Assembly (NCBI GenBank): GCA_021234155.1
Contig: JAJEKV010000020.1
Coordinates: 18,467,018 to 18,531,017 of the forward strand
Direction: 5' to 3'
DNA length: 64,000 bases
DNA from: Isoetes taiwanensis
Lineage: Eukaryota > Streptophyta > Lycopodiopsida > Isoetales > Isoetaceae
Shown here: piece by piece, positions 60,125 to 64,000 of the stretch
Layout: the number at the start of each line of letters is the position of its first letter
Position numbering within the stretch: the first letter of the stretch is position 1
The notes under the pieces: generated by a model
Databases searched by the model: none
The model's input: the letters and a program-made list of their open reading frames with translations, nothing else
Told to the model about the DNA's origin: nothing
Position numbers and translations under genes: made by a program

Positions 60125-62360
60125 GATTATGTATGCACTTAATGGTTTGACCAGGGATTACCAAGTTTTGGTTAACCATTTTAAACTCAAGGCTCAGATT
60201 AAGATCTCCTTTAATCAGTTGCAGCAGAAACTCTTGGCTGCAGAAATAGATAACACTAGACTTCAGCAGCATGAGGCAGCACACTATTCAAAGGTCAAAA
60301 CTTCTGATCCTCCTACTGAATCTTCCAAATCTAATGTTTCTACCAGTACTCCATCAAAAACTCCTTTTGCTTGTTGGTATTGCAATAAGAAAGGCCATTT
60401 GAAGAAAGATTGTCGCAAACTCAAATCGGACTTGGCTCAGTACATAAAAGAGCAAGAGGCTAAAAATAATCCTAAATCTAAGGAGGATGTACCAGAGGTG
60501 TCTCAACTACAAACTAGTGCTCAGGTCTCTCAGGCCTCTATTGAAGAATTGGAAACCCATTTCTTAAATGTTGCTGCTACTCATTCACAGAAAGACTCTG
60601 ATCAGTGGCTTATTGATTCAGGAGCAACAAAACATTTGGCAGGTCAGTCCACTGTCTTTAAGAATCTAAAATCTCATGATTCAACTGTTGTTAGAATGGC
60701 AGATGGGAATCTTGCCAAATCCAAAGGAAAGGGTGTTGTTCAGTTTCAGACAGATTATTGCACAACTTTCAGAATTGAGGACATCATTTTGGTTCCTGAT
60801 CTGCTAGTAAACCTTCTTAGTGTCAGTGAGTTTGACAAGAAGCTGGGATTTTCAGTTCTTTTTACAGGTGGATTTGTCCATATCATGCAAAAGAATCCTT
60901 TGCATTTTATCGATCTTCAACAGTTGGGGCCAGTCGCTCAAGGGCATCTCAATGATGAAGGCTTGTATATCCTTGATGGAAAACCTTTGTCAACTTCTGT
61001 TTTGCCTCAGGAATCATCACTTGTAGCAGCTGTTTCTAAAACTCAGGAACATCTTTGGCATGAAAGGTATGGTCACATCAGTCTGCCTTCTTTAGTCATT
61101 GCTTCTCAGCTCAAAATGGTGCACGGGTTGCCTTCATTTCAAGTTAAAAACCTTCTTTGTCATGCCTGCAGACTTGGCAAGCAAGTCCAAGCTCCTTTTC
61201 CTACAAAAGCAGAATTCAGAGCCCAAAAACCTCTTGAACTAATTCATTCAGATATTTGTCATCTGCCTATTGCATCATTTGGTGGTAACAGGTATTTCAT
61301 TGTCCTAGTTGATGATTTCAGCCGATTTGCTTGGGTTTATCCTATCAAACTTAAGTCTCAAGCTTTATCTATCTTCAAAACTTTCAGTCAGTTGGTAGAA
61401 AATGAATTTTCAACAACCATCAAGGCATTGAGAACGGATAATGGAGGCGAATACATGTCTCAAGAGTTTGAAGCTTATGTGGACATCAAAGGTATAAAAA
61501 GGGAGTTAATTGTACCTTACGCTCATGCTCAAAACGGGGTGGCAGAGCGTAAAAATCGAACCATCATGGATTTAGCAAGAAGTATGTTAAAGCATAAAGG
61601 CTTACCACCAGAATTTTGGGCTGAAGCAGTATTAACAGCAACCTATGTTTCTAATCGGGCTCCCACTAAGGCTCTAAATCTGAAAACGCCCTATGAAGCA
61701 TTGCATGGAATCAAACCCGATGTTTCTAATTTACGCGTGTTTGGATGCCTTGGCTATGCATCTATTCCTCGAGAAGTACTTCAAAAGAATGGCAAATTAT
61801 CTGATCGATCCACTAAAATAATTTTTATTGGATATCCAACTCACATGAAGGGATGGCGCTGTTATGACCCTGTTACAAAAACAGTTTTTGTATCTAGAAG
61901 CATACAATTTGTGGAAGACGCGGTGTACTCCATGGAATTTCATCGGCTGCCACTACCAAACTATGATACCCAGATCAGAAATTTGTTTCAAATTGGTACA
62001 TCTTCTCTATCACTTAGTTCTGATTCTATTTCTCATGTACCTCCGCCTGTACCTGCTTTGCCTGTCAACGAATCCTCAAGTCTTCAAACTAATTCTAGTT
62101 CTAGTTCTCAACCTGTTCCATCTGCTTGTCCTTCTCCATCTGCTTGTTCTTCTCCTATGCGGTCCTCTTCCTTAGTTGATTCAGCAAGCCCTTATCATCC
62201 TTTTCGTCCACTCGATCTATTAGAACCAGTCAAATCTCGCTCATTATCCCCTTTACCTATACATCTTCAGAAACAGGTGGAAGACCTTCCTTTTACAGAT
62301 TTATCATTGGGAGACTCTTGTGATCAAAGCCAACACTCTTTAACTTCTATATCTGCATAA
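60125..62360 (+). pseudogene. Outer copia gag end, protease and integrase
   Basis: It resumes gag after the nested insert with MYALNGLTRDYQVLVNHFKL and SFNQLQQKLLAAE. The knuckle CWYCNKKGHLKKDC is at about 60372-60413. The protease is [14 protein letters not shown] (intact). Integrase has [47 protein letters not shown] and NGVAERKNRTIMDLARSMLK, so the DDE residues are present, then the Ser-rich linker. TAA at 62358-62360 replaces CAA of the sister at 40408. The open frame is about 745 codons. Confidence 0.92.
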
Positions 62361-63999
62361 AATCCTCCACCTCGAAGGTCAGCCAGACTTGTTGCTTTAC
62401 CATCCGTTGATTACTGTAATGCTGCTCTTATGGTTACAGTTCTGAAAGAGATTGAACCCACTACATATACTCAAGCAGCAAAGCATTCACATTGGTTGAC
62501 AGCCATGCAAGAGGAATTGTCTATGCTTGCCAAGCAAGGGACTTAGGAACTTGTACCTAAACCAGCGAATAAAAACATTATTGGAGCCAAATGGATTTTT
62601 AGAACTAAGTATCATTTTGATGGATCTTTGTCCAAGCATAAAGCCAGGCTGGTTGCCAAAGGATACACTCAGCAAGAAGGATTCGATTTTCATGAGGTAT
62701 TTGCCCCTGTAGTTAGATTGGATACGCTGCGAGCTGTCATTGCCTTGGCCGCCCATAAACATTGGCCTTTGCATCAATTAGACTTCAAGTCGGCTTTTCT
62801 CAATGGTGATCTTGAAGAGGAATTATATATGCAACAGCCGCCAGGTTTTCGTGATAAAAAATATCATGATTATGTATGTAGACTTAAGAAGAGTTTCTAT
62901 GGTTTGAGACAAGCACCACGATGTTGGCACCAGAAAATTTATGCTTTTCTTCTTGAAATGGGATATCAGAGATCAAGAGCAGATCCAAACCTATATTTCA
63001 AAACAGAGAATAGTATGATTTCTGTCCTACTGTTGTATGTGGATGATACTATTGTGACTGGCGATGCCATTCAGCTTATTCAGCAAACAAAGGATTGGCT
63101 TAAGCATAACTTCGAGCTTACAGATCTGGGGCTTATGCATTATTGTTTGGGGATTGAAGTGTGGCAAACCGCAGATGGTATACATCTTACTCAACAGAAG
63201 TACATTTCAGAGTTACTAGCACAGTTTTATATGACAGACTGTACACCTGCATTAACGCCATGTGAATCAGGCCAAAAGCTCACACTTGAAGTCGCCGACA
63301 GAAGATCTGAGATGCTACTTTGTATCGGCGGTTAGTGGGGTCATTATTATATCTCACTCATACTTCGGCCGGACATAGTCTATGCAAGTAGGAGTTTTAT
63401 CACGATTCATGCATAATCCAAAGAAGCCACACCGGGTTGTTGCTAAAAGAGTCTTGCATTATCTTTCGTGGTACAAAAACGTAAGGGATTTTCTATGAAC
63501 GAAGTCAACGATCCAAAGCTCCATTTGTTTTTCGATTCAGATATGGCATCTGAGATATTACATCCGGGAAAAGTCTTATTGGGGTATGTTTCTTTTTATG
63601 GAGGTAATCCTATTACTGGAAAAGTCGAAACAAGATCTACAAGTTTAAGTACAACCGAGGCAGAGCTTAAAGCACTTGTTTCTCTGATTCAGGAGTTGAT
63701 GTGGATTGTCCATGCATGCGAAGATCTTGGAGTGTTAACAAAGCCCGCACTTCTATTTTGTGATAACAAAGGGCGCAAATATTACATGTCAAGGATTATC
63801 AATGGCGTTTACAGATTAAACATCTTGACATTAAACTATGTTTTATAAGGGAACAAATTGATAATGGTATGCTTACATTATCCTACTTGTTCTACCTCGG
63901 ATCAAGCGCCGGATGGCTTCACTAAACAACTTGTCGGTCGTCGGTTTACTCATATGAAGCGGACGCATATTATTCCTCAAGCTCGCGGTGACTGAAGGG
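62361..63999 (+). pseudogene. Outer copia RT and RNase H
   Basis: Same frame as the preceding part. TAG at 62544-62546 replaces a Trp codon (TGG in the sister, 40575 region). 62628-63335 is open with [57 protein letters not shown] and [13 protein letters not shown] (intact). After about 63290 several small indels appear. RNase H (63468-63848) has [27 protein letters not shown] and LFCDNKG, then GFTKQL near 63920. The end and LTR are beyond the window. Confidence 0.88.
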
Positions 64000-64000
64000 G

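Larger units (their letters stand above)
53608..64000 (+). mobile_element. Copia retrotransposon, 3' end beyond the window, carrying a nested copia
   Basis: The 5' LTR is 53608-53847, with primer site at 53848-53860. Gag is 54164-54648 and continues at 60125 after the nested element. Protease, integrase, RT and RNase H run to 63999. The 3' LTR is outside. It is the same family as 40003-42658. Pol is mostly in one frame (60125-63290) with two stop codons, then shifts in RNase H. Confidence 0.9.

Noticed and set aside
1..64000. CRISPR arrays, operons or bacterial-type systems
   Set aside because: No evenly spaced repeats with unique spacers; spliced genes and plant retroelements show nuclear eukaryotic DNA.

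Overview
The window is nuclear DNA of a vascular plant. This is shown by a spliced mitochondrial-carrier gene of plant type and by dense Ty1/copia, Ty3/gypsy (Tat-like) and L1 retroelements that use plant initiator tRNA-Met or tRNA-Gln primer sites. A TRIM element and a 5S-rRNA-bearing, Cassandra-like LTR fragment are also present. The species cannot be named; the very large, transposon-filled introns would suit a fern or gymnosperm as well as a large-genome flowering plant. All statements come from reading the sequence by eye. Nothing was aligned against a database.

Layout. 1-8341: a minus-strand Tat-like gypsy element cut by the window edge, with a 1900-bp 5' LTR and a tRNA-Gln primer site. 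8342-9760: a decayed second gypsy element (minus). 10243-16052: a full-length but dead L1 LINE (plus) with a 13-bp target duplication. 16201-16270: a tRNA-derived SINE-like head. About 16720-17580: a probable old Tat LTR remnant. 17784-44732: the one host gene, a mitochondrial substrate carrier (SLC25 family, DIC/UCP-like) whose 8 exons total 855 nt and encode a complete 284-residue protein across 27 kb. Introns 2, 3, 4 and 5 hold copia fragments, solo LTRs, a MULE relic, a LINE 3' end, a complete TRIM and a tRNA/5S/LTR chimera. 45706-47928: a 5'-truncated L1 (plus). About 48397-52665: another LINE class (minus), split by a 2.6-kb AT-rich insert. 53343-53607: a tandem repeat carrying perfect heat-shock-element arrays. 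53608-64000: a copia element (5' LTR, PBS, gag and most of pol; 3' end beyond the window) with a second, younger copia element nested in its gag (54649-60119, TSD GCTTT).

The most unusual structures are these. (1) A 592-bp TRIM at 36834-37425 has LTRs that contain a tRNA-like gene, analogous to the 5S insert of Cassandra. (2) At 38150-38553 a 5S-bearing LTR end is followed by a complete complement of initiator tRNA-Met including its CCA, then by a second primer site and LTR in the opposite orientation. This looks like a record of reverse transcription reading through the tRNA primer. (3) The Tat-like element carries an extra RNase H between protease and reverse transcriptase, while its ordinary RNase H has lost a key acidic residue. 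The host gene keeps its frame and splice sites despite all insertions, so it is probably functional.
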